A program made the translations under genes and the position numbers. This document shows, piece by piece, positions 24,036 through 33,959 of a DNA stretch of 64,000 nt (position 1 is the first letter of the stretch; every line of letters begins with the position of its first letter). The stretch comes from Aquanectria penicillioides. Its lineage: Eukaryota; Ascomycota; Sordariomycetes; Hypocreales; Nectriaceae. A model generated the notes under the pieces. That model had not been told where the DNA came from and did not search any database. It worked only from the letters and a program-made list of their open reading frames with translations. The stretch covers positions 744,001-808,000 of the forward strand of contig PYIU01000001.1 in NCBI GenBank assembly GCA_003415625.1. Reading direction: 5' to 3'.

Positions 24036-25189
24036 TCATTCGGACCCCACGCCATTATTGGTTGTCTCTACCGACTCCCTTGGCTCCATGCTATTGACAA
24101 TATCGTCTCCTGGCTGGGGTCCGACCTTTGGGCTCTGGCGAGACTGAGTATAGGACAGCTCATTAGTCGAAGAGGATGAGAATTTGAGAGAACCAGAAGG
24201 AAAACCGGGTGTCTCGACTTGTTGCTCCTCGTTGCTTCTACGCAGCTCCAATGATGACTGGTATTTATCAAAGAACGACCTCAAAGACTATGATGAATCA
24301 GAAAAATGGAAGGGTGGCGTTTTGGTCGCTGTGCTTGTCGTTGGAGATCTAGAAGCTTGTGGTGGTGGGGTCTGATTCTCCTCGGGGGAGCCAACAAGGC
24401 TGTCGCTTAAATCACGACGATGGGATCGAGCCACAGCTTCGTTTCCACTGGGTGTGCTGGGATTGGGGTGTTTCAGAGCTTTGTCCCTTGACAACAATGT
24501 ATCTTGGCTAGGAGGGGCATCGGGGGTATCTGGAATCTCCTCTCTTACTTGTGAGTGAATCGGCGTTTTGTGAGGCGAATGAGTTAGTGAAAGTCTTTGA
24601 GGATTGGAGCGTGTGCTACGCCTAAGGTTGATAGTAGGATTTGGAGGCTGAGGGTCCGATGGTGCAGTTGGCAAGACGGTAGTGGCTTGAGAATCTTGAT
24701 AATCGCTATCGTCTGCATCACTATCTTGGGCAACCTGATCTAAGCTCTTAAGGCTTGAGTCATCGCTTCGGAATATGGGTCTCCGCCTCCCATAGGCTGT
24801 TGCGTCTGCGTCTTCGCCTGCTCAAGGCTCAAGTTTAGATTTCTCATTCGTTCATTGACGATACGGTCCACTCTATCGAGAAGGACTTGGCGCTCTGAGG
24901 TATAAATTTGCTGCATAAGCAATTCAATACTCAGTGGCGTTATTCCGGTGGCGACGCCGCTGTGCTTGTCTAGAAATCCTTGAATCATTGGCATAACTGT
25001 CTGATAGCTCTCGACTATTTGCTGACGATGAAGCATTGCTGCACTGATCGCGTGGCTACCAGCGTGACCATGCACAAGTCTCCATTGCTCAATGTAAGAA
25101 GCCATCAACGGCTTCAAAACTCGCATCACCCAAGTGTGCGTGTTTTCAAGAATCAACCTAAACTTGATAATATCCTCTATCTGGGTCAT
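24036..25189 (-). CDS. Hypothetical protein with disordered C-terminus, possibly interrupted by a stop
   Basis: Exon 1 is 25189-24865 and exon 2 starts at 24817; a 47-nt intron with a CTAAAC branch site and CAG acceptor joins them in phase. The first stop, TAG at 24290-24288, gives 284 residues. The same frame then stays open for another 83 codons to 24036, with similar Ser/Gln-rich composition (SLRSFFDKYQSSLELRRSNE). The TAG may therefore be a nonsense mutation or part of an unseen intron. The N-terminal half is helical (FRLILENTHTWVMRVLKPLM, LLMQQIYTSERQVLLDRVDR). The C-terminal half is low-complexity with YGRRRPIFRSDDSS. Family unknown. Confidence 0.5.
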
Positions 25190-25530
25190 ATCTCCTTCCC
25201 ATATGTCTCCCGTAATCTAAAATATATGATAGTACTTGGGCGACTCACAACAGCTGAACTGGACGACTAAACTGCTCGACTTACGTAACCCTATCTGCAT
25301 GTCTTCTATTTGACTTCTGGATCGAATCGTTCGCAGAAAGGGGCTTTGAAGTTTTTGGCAAAGTACACGATCCAAACCTTGACGCGGGACCCGATCGTTG
25401 TGATGGTTGGAATGGGAGGAACATGTGCATCATTGGGTAACTCAACTGCGTACCTTGCGTCAATCTGATGCAGCGTCATTGGGTGCCTGAAACGAAGCTT
25501 CTTCCTTCGCTTTGTTTACATCTTCTTTTT
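25190..25530. other. Spacer, no gene seen
   Basis: Only ORFs below 100 codons overlapping the neighbouring gene on the other strand. Nothing recognisable. Confidence 0.4.
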
Positions 25531-26189
25531 TTATTCAATAATTAGCCGGGGGTAGCATTTCAGTGATGCTTCGACGGGCAGACCACTGAAAACTCGAAAT
25601 GGAGTTGGTCTCAGGCCGTGGGCAAAACGGTCTTTTAGAATTGACCACGAAAAGGGTTCAACAAGGGATTGATTTGCGGCCTGCTGCCATTGCCAAGCCT
25701 CTGAATCTTTGACTGTGGGGATATTAGGCTCAGCATCTAGATGGTATATTGGTAGGTAGAAGACGTAGTCTGGGTTTGGACATTTTTGCCTCTCAAACTC
25801 GGTAAGATCAGAGGTGCCGGTATCAACAGCTCTACCACTGACGAGACTCCACGATGCATCACCGTCCCTATTCAGTTGATTAGCGTTGAAAAATTGGTAA
25901 CTCTGATATCCTTGTATACATACACTCTAAAAGCATCGTAATAATAGAGCGTGAGACCTTTGATAATTGGGAGTCAGGATGGTAAGTAATGCATAAGGAC
26001 GTTAGACAAACCTCCGAGGATCCTCCTTCGATACAGACGAACTGCCGTCGAGAGGTTTGAAGAACTCACCCTCATAGAACTGTTCCCATCGCTTCTCTGA
26101 ATAGCCCCCCAGTGAATACTCTTGGCTTCATTCTGAATCTTTTCCACTACTTTCAACCCCAATTCCGTTTCCACAATAATGGATTTAAC
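25531..26189 (-). pseudogene. Remnant of an unknown gene with conflicting frames
   Basis: Coding-like blocks: 26189-26012, 25957-25924 and 25867-25531, joined by GTTTGT/AAAG and GTATGT/AATAG introns. The last block reads GDASWSLVSGRAVDTG and ends PRLIIE-stop with good protein character for over 110 codons. In the first block, reading up to KSIHWG is good. After the G6 run at 26105-26110 the neighbouring frame looks more protein-like (SEKRWEQFYEGEFFKPLDG), but only the original frame fits the next splice phase. No start codon is clear: an upstream intron at 26255-26190 joins SAKKNFWDVYIQL, preceded by a stop. It is most likely a decayed gene; family unknown. Confidence 0.45.
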
Positions 26190-26435
26190 CTTCAATTTGT
26201 GCGTTACGTTTTAATGGGAAGTAATAACATGCGAGGCAAGAGAATTGGAAAACATACCAATTGAATATAGACATCCCAAAAGTTCTTCTTCGCTGATGAT
26301 AATCTGGATAGTGACTAGCTAGCGACCAAAATTGGCCCTTCGCATGAAGATTCAAACAAATAGATGAACGCATCATCGAATATTGCACTGTAACTCGATC
26401 TCTATTATTTCCAATGGCTGCAGAAGCCCCTGTGA

Positions 26436-27290
26436 TTACTTCCACCCAAGCATTTCGCACTGCAGTGCAGCGAACCAAGCATCCTCTGTTTCAACCCACT
26501 GTTCAACAGCGTTCAGGGTCTCGTTTATCTCATCCTCGGTGATACCGGCGTCCAGCCAACTTTGGTAGAAGGGATCTCCTTGCTTTAGCTGGCCCGCAGT
26601 GCGCCAGGCCAACCATTTGCGGGTTTCCCATCCCGTGAACACCTTCGTTCCAGCACCGACTTGAACCTTCTTGTCGTCCATATCGAAGCCGGCGCAACGG
26701 AACAGCGCTGGCATAATCGTCCCCGTGGGATCTGTCTCGGGCGACCTCTTCTGAGATACCTTTCGTTGATTGGTCACCCACAACCGTTCGAGATCAAGAC
26801 TTTGCGGGTAGAAATGCTGGGCGGCAGCGTCGCGTGTAGCTAAGATGCCACCCGGCTTTAGGACTCGTCGCATTTCCACCAAGGCCTGAATCGGCAGATC
26901 CGGTGGTGGCATGTGACCCAAGACTTGAGAACTGAAGACGATATCAAAAGTGTTATCGGGATAGCGGAGACCACTCAAAATGTTGCCTTCCTCAAAGACG
27001 ACGGAGCCTGGGCCCTGAGATGGGGCCTTAGATTCGGTTGCCAAGGCCTTGGCCTTCTGTAAGACGTTTGTCGACATGTCGATACCGACTGTCGTGCCTT
27101 CGCTGGCATACTTGGCGAGACTTATGGTAATGCTGCCTGGACCGCAACCAACATCGAGAATCTTGTCTGTTTTCTTGATGTGTGGGAGGAGAAAGGCGGC
27201 ATCCGATTCGGCTGTGCGCGCCCGTTGGGTTGCGACAGTGTAGTTGGAGTAGCCCCAAGTGTAGTAGTTTGGCATATTTTGCTGGTCCAT
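26436..27290 (-). CDS. Class I SAM-dependent methyltransferase
   Basis: A single exon of 284 codons starts at MDQQNMPNYYTWGYSNYTV; the frame upstream lacks a better ATG. Motif I is ILDVGCGPGSIT (residues 44-55), followed by VGIDMSTNVLQKA with the acidic residue that binds the SAM ribose. Then come FDIVFSSQVLGHM and the post-motif LVEMRRVLKPGGILATRD. This arrangement is that of UbiE/ERG6-like small-molecule methyltransferases, and the C-terminal part (TGWETRKWLAWRTAGQL) is typical of fungal members of unknown substrate. No signal or membrane segment; cytosolic. No biosynthetic genes adjoin it. Confidence 0.9.
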   Translation of the reverse strand: MDQQNMPNYYTWGYSNYTVATQRARTAESDAAFLLPHIKKTDKILDVGCGPGSITISLAKYASEGTTVGIDMSTNVLQKAKALATESKAPSQGPGSVVFEEGNILSGLRYPDNTFDIVFSSQVLGHMPPPDLPIQALVEMRRVLKPGGILATRDAAAQHFYPQSLDLERLWVTNQRKVSQKRSPETDPTGTIMPALFRCAGFDMDDKKVQVGAGTKVFTGWETRKWLAWRTAGQLKQGDPFYQSWLDAGITEDEINETLNAVEQWVETEDAWFAALQCEMLGWK

Positions 27291-27910
27291 ATTTGAAGTA
27301 CCTTTGAATGAGATTCTGATGCTTCTGGAAGTGCAATCTCCGATATTTATCTCTGAGTGACCTAAAGATACATTCGGGTGAGTCGGACTCGTGTTGCCCA
27401 ATTGGGTTACTTAGCCCCGATGGCTCCCATTGACCACACGCAATTGTTTCTACAACTAATTTGCATATTTTACAATTTCAAGGACAGTAGGCTTCAATTG
27501 ATAGAAATTGCGGCAATGATTCTATGGTTTAGTTATGGTTTTATGTAATCGCACAGAGAAAGAATTACAAGTTTCAGCTACAAGAAGTGGTGGAAGATGT
27601 GGAACCAAACGTCTACAAAATCTACTCGATTTAGGTATAATTTGCTAAAGGGAGCATGACGCGCCTTAGCCTTCTCACAGAGGTCTAGGCACTTATTAAA
27701 CAGGGCATTAATGGTCCCTTGAGAAAGTGAGATCTCTTGATAGAATGCCGCTTTTCTTCATCTTGAATGATTTATGATATCACTAGAACACATACGGATG
27801 ATTGGAAGGACGGCATTTAAGTAAAGCGAAACGTTGAAGTAATAGAAAGATACTCCACGTTGAGTTCTCTCAAACAAAATAAACACGACTTAGTACACTC
27901 CTCGTTTCTT
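27291..27910. other. AT-rich spacer, no gene seen
   Basis: Upstream of the methyltransferase and downstream of the GFA gene. No ORF of note or recognisable element. Confidence 0.45.
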
Positions 27911-28435
27911 TTATCCACTTTGTGGCCTTGGACGAGCTGCCTCGAATTGCTCAGCACACTCTATGGCCTCCAGCCAACTAACACGATCCTTGACCCAGAT
28001 CTCGCACTTCGGCTTCAGCTTCGTCTCGTGCAGATGGAAATCGTCCACTGTCCCAATGCGAAGCAGACTGGCCCCCGGTGTTCCAACTCGATACATGAGT
28101 GTGCCGCAGGTGGAGCAAAAATAGTTGGTCATCATCTTGCCTGAGGCGATGGTGTGCGATTGGCTATAAGCGGTCAAGTTATCGCGGCCGCGGATGTAAG
28201 TGAGATGCGTGTCGAGGATGGAAAAGGCCGAGGTAAACATGGAAGCCGTGATCTTGCGACAATCTGTACAATGACAAACAAAGATACTGAGAAGGCCGGG
28301 GCCCTGGGTAGAGAATGCCAACTGCACAGCACCGCAGAAGCAGGTTGCTGTTGCTGAGTCTTCTTTTGACCAGCCATCGTCAGCCACTCCAGCTAGAGGC
28401 AAGTAGGGTTTGGATTTATCATCATTAGTGGCCAT
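27911..28435 (-). CDS. GFA/CENP-V-fold zinc protein (S-(hydroxymethyl)glutathione synthase-like)
   Basis: A single exon of 174 codons starts at MATNDDKSKPYLPLAG. Zinc ligands of the GFA fold are present: the pair in CFCGAVQ (Cys32, Cys34), the cluster VCHCTDCRK (Cys54, 56, 59) and the later pair FCSTCGT, followed by RIGTVDD. Family members bind structural zinc, and some act on glutathione adducts of formaldehyde; most fungal paralogues have no proven substrate. The C-terminal KPKCEIWVKDRVSWLEAIEC is the usual end of the family. The length is normal and there is no sign of decay. Confidence 0.92.
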   Translation of the reverse strand: MATNDDKSKPYLPLAGVADDGWSKEDSATATCFCGAVQLAFSTQGPGLLSIFVCHCTDCRKITASMFTSAFSILDTHLTYIRGRDNLTAYSQSHTIASGKMMTNYFCSTCGTLMYRVGTPGASLLRIGTVDDFHLHETKLKPKCEIWVKDRVSWLEAIECAEQFEAARPRPQSG

Positions 28436-28817
28436 AGCGATGTTGTTTGGTATCCAAGGATATTGTAGTTTCTTCAACTGCTGATTTCGAAATGTGAATG
28501 TATGGATACGCTAAGTGCATGGGTAGATGGCATTCATACATAATATATTGCCCCAGGTGTTTGAATCGTTGCTCGGGGTTCGGGTTTGTACTTCCCGATT
28601 AGGTTAGTCGGGACCGAAGCTCCGAAATCCATCAAGAGGCCATGTCGCACGGTGTATCACGATGTTGAGCACTTGCCGAGATTTCTGTTGAAATATTCGA
28701 GGATTGGAATCAGCTTAGCGTAGGCCTTAAAAGAACTGCTCCACCATAAGTAAAGAGGACAGTTGAGTGCGAATACTGAAACGATCACCCTTCCTGACTT
28801 GATGCTGCTCTGCTTCC
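28436..28817. other. Spacer, no gene seen
   Basis: Lies between the start of the GFA gene and the end of the Zn2Cys6 gene. Nothing recognisable. Confidence 0.4.
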
Positions 28818-30912
28818 TTACATCTGGAGGAAATCGTTCCAGTAAGTCCAATCTAGGGGCTCGTTTTGCATCAAATCTCCCATGGATATTATTTGTGAAT
28901 CGCTGGCATTTTCTTGAAATCCACTTGCAACCACTGTCCCTCTGGCGACCTGAATTGCTTCGATAAACGTTGGCATGGCTTCGGTGCCACGTTCCAGTGC
29001 CTTCCAACGCATTTCCCACGCCTCAAGGATCAAATCTACCAGCGCAGTGTAGAATTTGTGACTGCTCTGCAAAACTAGGAGCTTCTCGTCGTATATCTCC
29101 TCAAGTAGAGCCCATGCCATCTCCACCAGGTCGCCAGTTGTCCGTTGTCGAAGGGCACTAACCATATAAACGAGGGCCTCAACTGGTGTCCGACACGTCA
29201 TGTGATCTACCAGATTTGTTGAGAAATTGGTCCTACGGACGTCACGATCCAACTCTAGTAGTCTGACGCTGCTTTCAAAAACAAGATCTTGATCGGCTTG
29301 GGACATATGTTTGCCCCCTTCAGCCTGATTCCGAGGGTGGAACATGGTGAATCGTTGGCGGTGGATAGTGATGTTCGCTATCGCAGACGTGAGGTGGTGG
29401 AGTGGTATGTTTGGGTCAAGGTGATTGAGATATTTCTCTTGAAGCATGCTTTCGACCTCGCTGAGTACCTGTTTCTTCTTCGCCATGCTCTCGGCGTTGG
29501 TCGATGCGACCAGCTGTGTGACCTTTTCTCGGGGATTGATTCCCCCGGAAAAATTGGAAGATTTCCGTACGTAGTTCCACAGGTCATACTTCATCAAGCA
29601 ATAAACCATCTCGGTGGCATGCGTATGTTGGATCGCAGGTGGTTTCGTCATGTGTGGGTGTAGGTCTGCATCGTTCACATTCGTCGGGAGCCGCACGTCG
29701 CCGAGGTCGTCAATTGTCGATAACAGACCCATGGCTCGACGGATGCGTGAGTGCAGGCCGCGGATGTACCACCACAAACGTATTCGCATCTCCTGCTCGA
29801 AGAAAGACAATTGCGGGTCTTCGCCAGCGCGGTGCAGCCCTATTTTGTGTGCAATACGCATCGCTAGCGCGACTGCTGTTATGGTGATTTCCGATTGATG
29901 GTCAATCATCTTTGCAGGTTAGATTTGTTTTCACTGTGGAATAAGTGAGTAGACCAGACTTACTAGAATGAGGCATAAGGCTTGCAAGACTTCTAAATGT
30001 CGCGTTGAGAGCAGATCAGTGCAAGACAAGGCTTGCAATGCTCCTGTTCGATAACGGTTTATCAACACTGTCCTGCTTTCACCAAGTATATGGATGCAGT
30101 CAGCTGGTTTCATGGATGTAACGGCCAACGCGTACACTGCAAACATGTTGGCTTCCAGCGGCTTTGTGGCTGATTCAACAGTCCACGCTGCCTCGAAAAG
30201 TCTTTGCTGAAGGGTAGGTGCATGGATTATTTTCGTCAACGGATTGACGTTCTCTGCGAAGGTCTGCCAGAGCTTGAAAACATGCTTTGGATTTGGGTGT
30301 ACTTCCAGCTGTCCAGGTGGTGTAGAAGGATGGCTCGGGATCAGGATAGAGGGCATGACAACGGATGGATCCGTTGCAGTGGATCGGTCCTCTTCATCGT
30401 TGCTGGGAGGCCTAAGTTCCTGGACCGCAGGGTTTTTGAGCTGTACTAACTCTTAGTAACAACCTAGGATCAGGGTAGAGAGATGGTACATCCTCAGACA
30501 ACCCAGACCATAGTTGTGCTGCTCCGAGCTGCTCAATAGGTAACATGCCTGGGCTCGCAATATCTTGTATAGTGGGCTGTGCCTGGGCGGCAAGGGCAGT
30601 TTCAACAGAAGGGATAGAGCTGATCATGGTCTGGGGACTCGGCATGAGCCTCTCTTCCCAGGGTGATTGAATCCATGAATCACTAAGCGGATCAAATGGG
30701 ATGCTATGGCTTCGAAGGAGGGTTTCGAGTTCCCGAATTTTGGATAGGAGATCCCCATGTGTCAGGCGTTTACGGTGTCTCTGCGACGGCGCTGGGGCAC
30801 GATAAATGCATTTGGCCTGCGCCTTCGAGCAATTCGAACATGGACTCAACTTGTCGCACTTGACCTTGCGCCGGGAACAGGTAACGCAGGAATTGTGATT
30901 TAGAGGCGGCAT
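28818..30912 (-). CDS. Zn2Cys6 transcription factor with fungal-specific TF domain
   Basis: Three exons (30912-30464, 30411-29964, 29909-28818) give 662 residues; both introns are in phase. The N-terminal zinc cluster is C9-x2-C-x6-C-x5-C-x2-C-x6-C35 (CVTCSRRKVKCDKLSPC...), followed by a basic linker and a short leucine zipper-like helix (LLSKIRELETLL). The middle homology region starts near PNPKHVFKLWQTFAENVNP and contains LALRIAHKIGLHR-type sequence (ALAMRIAHKIGLHR) and FFEQEMRIRLWWYI, the usual PF04082 signature. Target genes are unknown; the nearest neighbours are the GFA and methyltransferase genes. The longer ORF start at 30975 is not needed. Confidence 0.92.
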
Positions 30913-31203
30913 CGCGATGCAGATTCGTCGACCTTTGGAGATGACGTTTGAGTTGTGATGAGGGAATGAGTACAAGGCGGCTCAACCGGAATTCGGACCC
31001 CGTTTGTACCGCAGCGCACTAATTATAGCAGTGCGGCAGGTGGGTCCGCCCTGTGCTTGTTGAAGGACCACCGCCGCTTTAGGCGGCCAAAGTGCAACAC
31101 CACCGCACCACACCACCTTTCGCCATATCGACAGCTTCCTTACCTGTAACAACGGCTAGAGCGAGGATGCAAAAAAAAAAAAAAAAAGATGAACTTGAAA
31201 AAA

Positions 31204-31323
31204 AACATACAACAGCAGGGATTCGCTGGTCGTCACCGACCCAACTACTAGTCCGCCCCTCACTGGCTTGACTCTGGGAGAGCGGACGGGATCCCGTATT
31301 TTCCAGTGGGTATGGTCGTATGT
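31204..31323 (-). rRNA. 5S ribosomal RNA, intact
   Basis: The minus strand starts ACATACGACCATACCCACTG and contains AAAATACGGGATCCCGTCCG. It continues with the internal control region AGTAGTTGGGTCGGTGACGA and ends CCCTGCTGTTGTATGT followed by a T-run terminator. About 120 nt, with 5' and 3' ends pairing (ACATAC with GTATGT). It matches the single dispersed 5S genes of filamentous ascomycetes rather than a copy inside an rDNA repeat, since no 18S or 28S is near. The terminator continues as eight T residues. Confidence 0.96.
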
Positions 31324-32337
31324 ACCAGGTGAGCTACATAGTTGGATTATGTTGACCTGATTCTCGGTGTTTGTTGCAAATCCATGCGCCTGCTCTAGAG
31401 TCGCCACTAACTTGACTCTACTCGGGAGTATATATGTAACGTTCAATCTAGGATGAAGCATTGCGTATGTGGACCGTTCTTGCATGCAAAACTAAACTGG
31501 GAATAGGGGATTGTTGAGCTATATAGCACCTGGATGGATTGCTCCCAAAGTGCTAAATGGTGCCCGTCCCAATCGACAGGCAAAGACACAGTTGGCTTTT
31601 CAATTAGCTGCACATGGTGAATAATAGTGAAACCAAATATACTAATTAGATACTGCCAGAAAATGAGACCTTTTATCTCTTTAAGTCCCGCTTCGTCTTA
31701 CCCCTCCTAAACAAACTTAGACTCTTCTATGTTGCACTTCGGAAGCTGACCCATCGCATGATATGGCTAAGAGGAAATTTAAGCTTCTCACTACGTATAA
31801 CTAGTATAACTTATTGAAAAATTCGACTCCTTATTTTTCATGTACCTCATCCTTCTTTTTCGGTGTCAGGGTACGGCTATCGATATGACACTTCACCCCC
31901 GACTCAATACACTACGACCAACTCATGAAGGTCCCGCCCCCGAGCAATGACCCACCTAGGTAAGTAGTTTGACTGGATTGAAAATAGGGGTGTTCCGATT
32001 TAGTGCGAGTCGGCTTTTGTCGAAAAGTGATATAATTTCCAAGCTCTAGATGAGCTGGAAATATCCCGATTGAAGATGGACTTTGTGAAAATATGCACAA
32101 GAAAAAGGCTTGAGAGGCTCATCAAAGGCATCTTCATCATGGCATTCCTGACTAGCCTTCATGCGGCGCGCAGTGGACCCAGAAGCTCAGGGCTCTAGAG
32201 CCTTCCAATATATGACACACAGTCGCCTCCAAACCAAGGTGGGATGCACAATAGAGCGAGCTGGATGGATTGGAATTACTCTGCACTTCCTCGCCATCTT
32301 CCTCGTTTTGATTCAAAATGGAGTCAGAGAATTGTCT
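31324..32337. other. AT-rich region, no gene seen
   Basis: Many stops in all frames and short ORFs only. It may contain the far 3' part of the decayed NLR gene that ends at 32338, but nothing in it is recognisable. Confidence 0.4.
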
Positions 32338-33959
32338 CTAGGAGGTCCAATCTCCGTGGCAACCGTTGAAAAGTTCATTTACTGCAGTGATCAAATCAAT
32401 GTCATTTTTCACGCCCGAATTGGCGTGTTGATACCATGACCGTGCGGCGTAATCTTCATCCACAGCGTCTGGAAATTCATCCATCGGAAGCTCCGTACAC
32501 CCCTCTTCGATCAGTACAGGTTCCGTGATCTCACCTACAGTGAGTGGTCTGAGGGAAAATGCTGTCTATGACAATAACGAAATTCCTTGGGACCTTGTAT
32601 TTGGCTTATAGCTCAACATCGATTGCCTATTTCGCTCATACAAAGCGGCTAGTTCTGTCGGGGATTCGCTGATCGACCGCTGAAGCTGTTTATAATTCAT
32701 TCCTTTTTTTGCAAAGAGTTTGCTTGAATTTTTATCCATAGGAACTGGCCATCACATTTGCTAGCCATACTTACTGCAACCTCACTTCCGATGGCCCGAT
32801 CCTTGTTGGGTAACTTTTCATCCACAATACTGTTTGCATATAGTGTAGTATTTCCACTAATACCCTTTGGCTTTATTCTGTATTCTGCAAATCTACTATC
32901 CTCGAGGGCAAACCCACAATCGCACAGCGGCAAACGAGTCTCTGCTGTTGTCAACATCGGAGGAAAAAAGGTATTGGGTGTCGAGTAAACTCAACGTCTT
33001 GGAGGGGTGCTCGACTAGGTACTCACAGAGAAATGCTTTTCTAAAGCTTGCAGGCCCGTTTAGCCAGAGTAGTCTTGAAGCAATGGAAGTCAACTCATTG
33101 GAGAGCCAGAGGAGGAACTCTGGTCGTTTTGTCATCCATTCACATATTTTATCGAGACGATCCCGAATGGAATCTTGGTATCGGTTGTTTGGAAAATGAG
33201 GGCCAAGATCCAAGATTGTAACTCCCGCTGGAGTTCAACTAAGAGATGTTAATCTTTTGGCCAACAGTGAGGTTTGGAAGTGATCTCAGAAGCTTACCTC
33301 TTCGTTCTTGCTCTCTTCTGGGGAAGAACTGTATCGACTCATGAAGCAAACTTGTCCTAGTTCCAGATGTTTCTAAGCATTGTGAGAAACGACTTGAAGC
33401 CAATCTACAGTAGAACGCACTAATGTTCATACCTTGTGGGATTGTCGGTGCTTGAACTGCATCGGTAACAGGTTGAATCTTCACCATGTGTAGAGGAACT
33501 AAATTATGCAGTTCCTAGACGAGATTTGTCACTAATTTCAGCTCCTCTTCGCGCTTGCCCTTCCTCCACAATGCCTAGGCCAGCTTTTTCCTCTTGGATT
33601 CTGAGACGCCTCTGGATGTGAATGCGGCATGACTAGTCCCACTTCCAGGGGGAGCTTGTCTCTGGGGAATTTCACTTCCTGGTTGATACAACGCCGTAAT
33701 TATCTAAAGGACTTCCTGAACCACCTCTTTCGTGGGAACATCGTCTAAAGCGGGGTGGTGATTATTCCCAATAGCTCCATGAGCGAGCCCGATCACTTGA
33801 CCCTATTACCGAAATCTTAGGTGTTCAGCACGAAGTTAAGTGTCTAGGCGTTGAGAGTGGTTCGAAACTCTCGATACGATTGTACTCTATCAAGAGAGTC
33901 TAAGTCGAGAAGAGACCGGCCAGGCTGGTGACTCCAACAGCGAGGCCGACAGCCTCCAT
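32338..33959 (-). pseudogene. Decayed HeLo-NACHT NLR (STAND) gene
   Basis: The minus strand starts MEAVGLAVGVTSLAGLFST, the standard opening of HeLo/prion-inhibition domains, then meets TAG at 33902-33900. HeLo traces go on as NNHHPALDDVPTKEVVQEVL and KREEELKLVTNLV, with further in-frame stops. The NACHT part follows at about 33213-32900. It contains RDRLDKICEWMTKRPEFLLW and a P-loop reading NGPASFRKAF, where the GxGK lysine environment is ruined, then FSSDVDNSRDSFAAV. Next come ISESPTELAALYER, LRPLTVGEITEPVL and LPMDEFPDAVDEDYA, the post-NACHT segment, ending in TAG. Several frameshifts are present. Intact relatives are cytosolic receptors of fungal non-self recognition and regulated cell death, where HeLo is the membrane-acting effector. 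This copy cannot work. Confidence 0.85.

Noticed and set aside
33855..33880. GGTTCGAAACTC suggesting a tRNA B box
   Set aside because: It lies inside the HeLo pseudogene and has no matching A box or acceptor stem.
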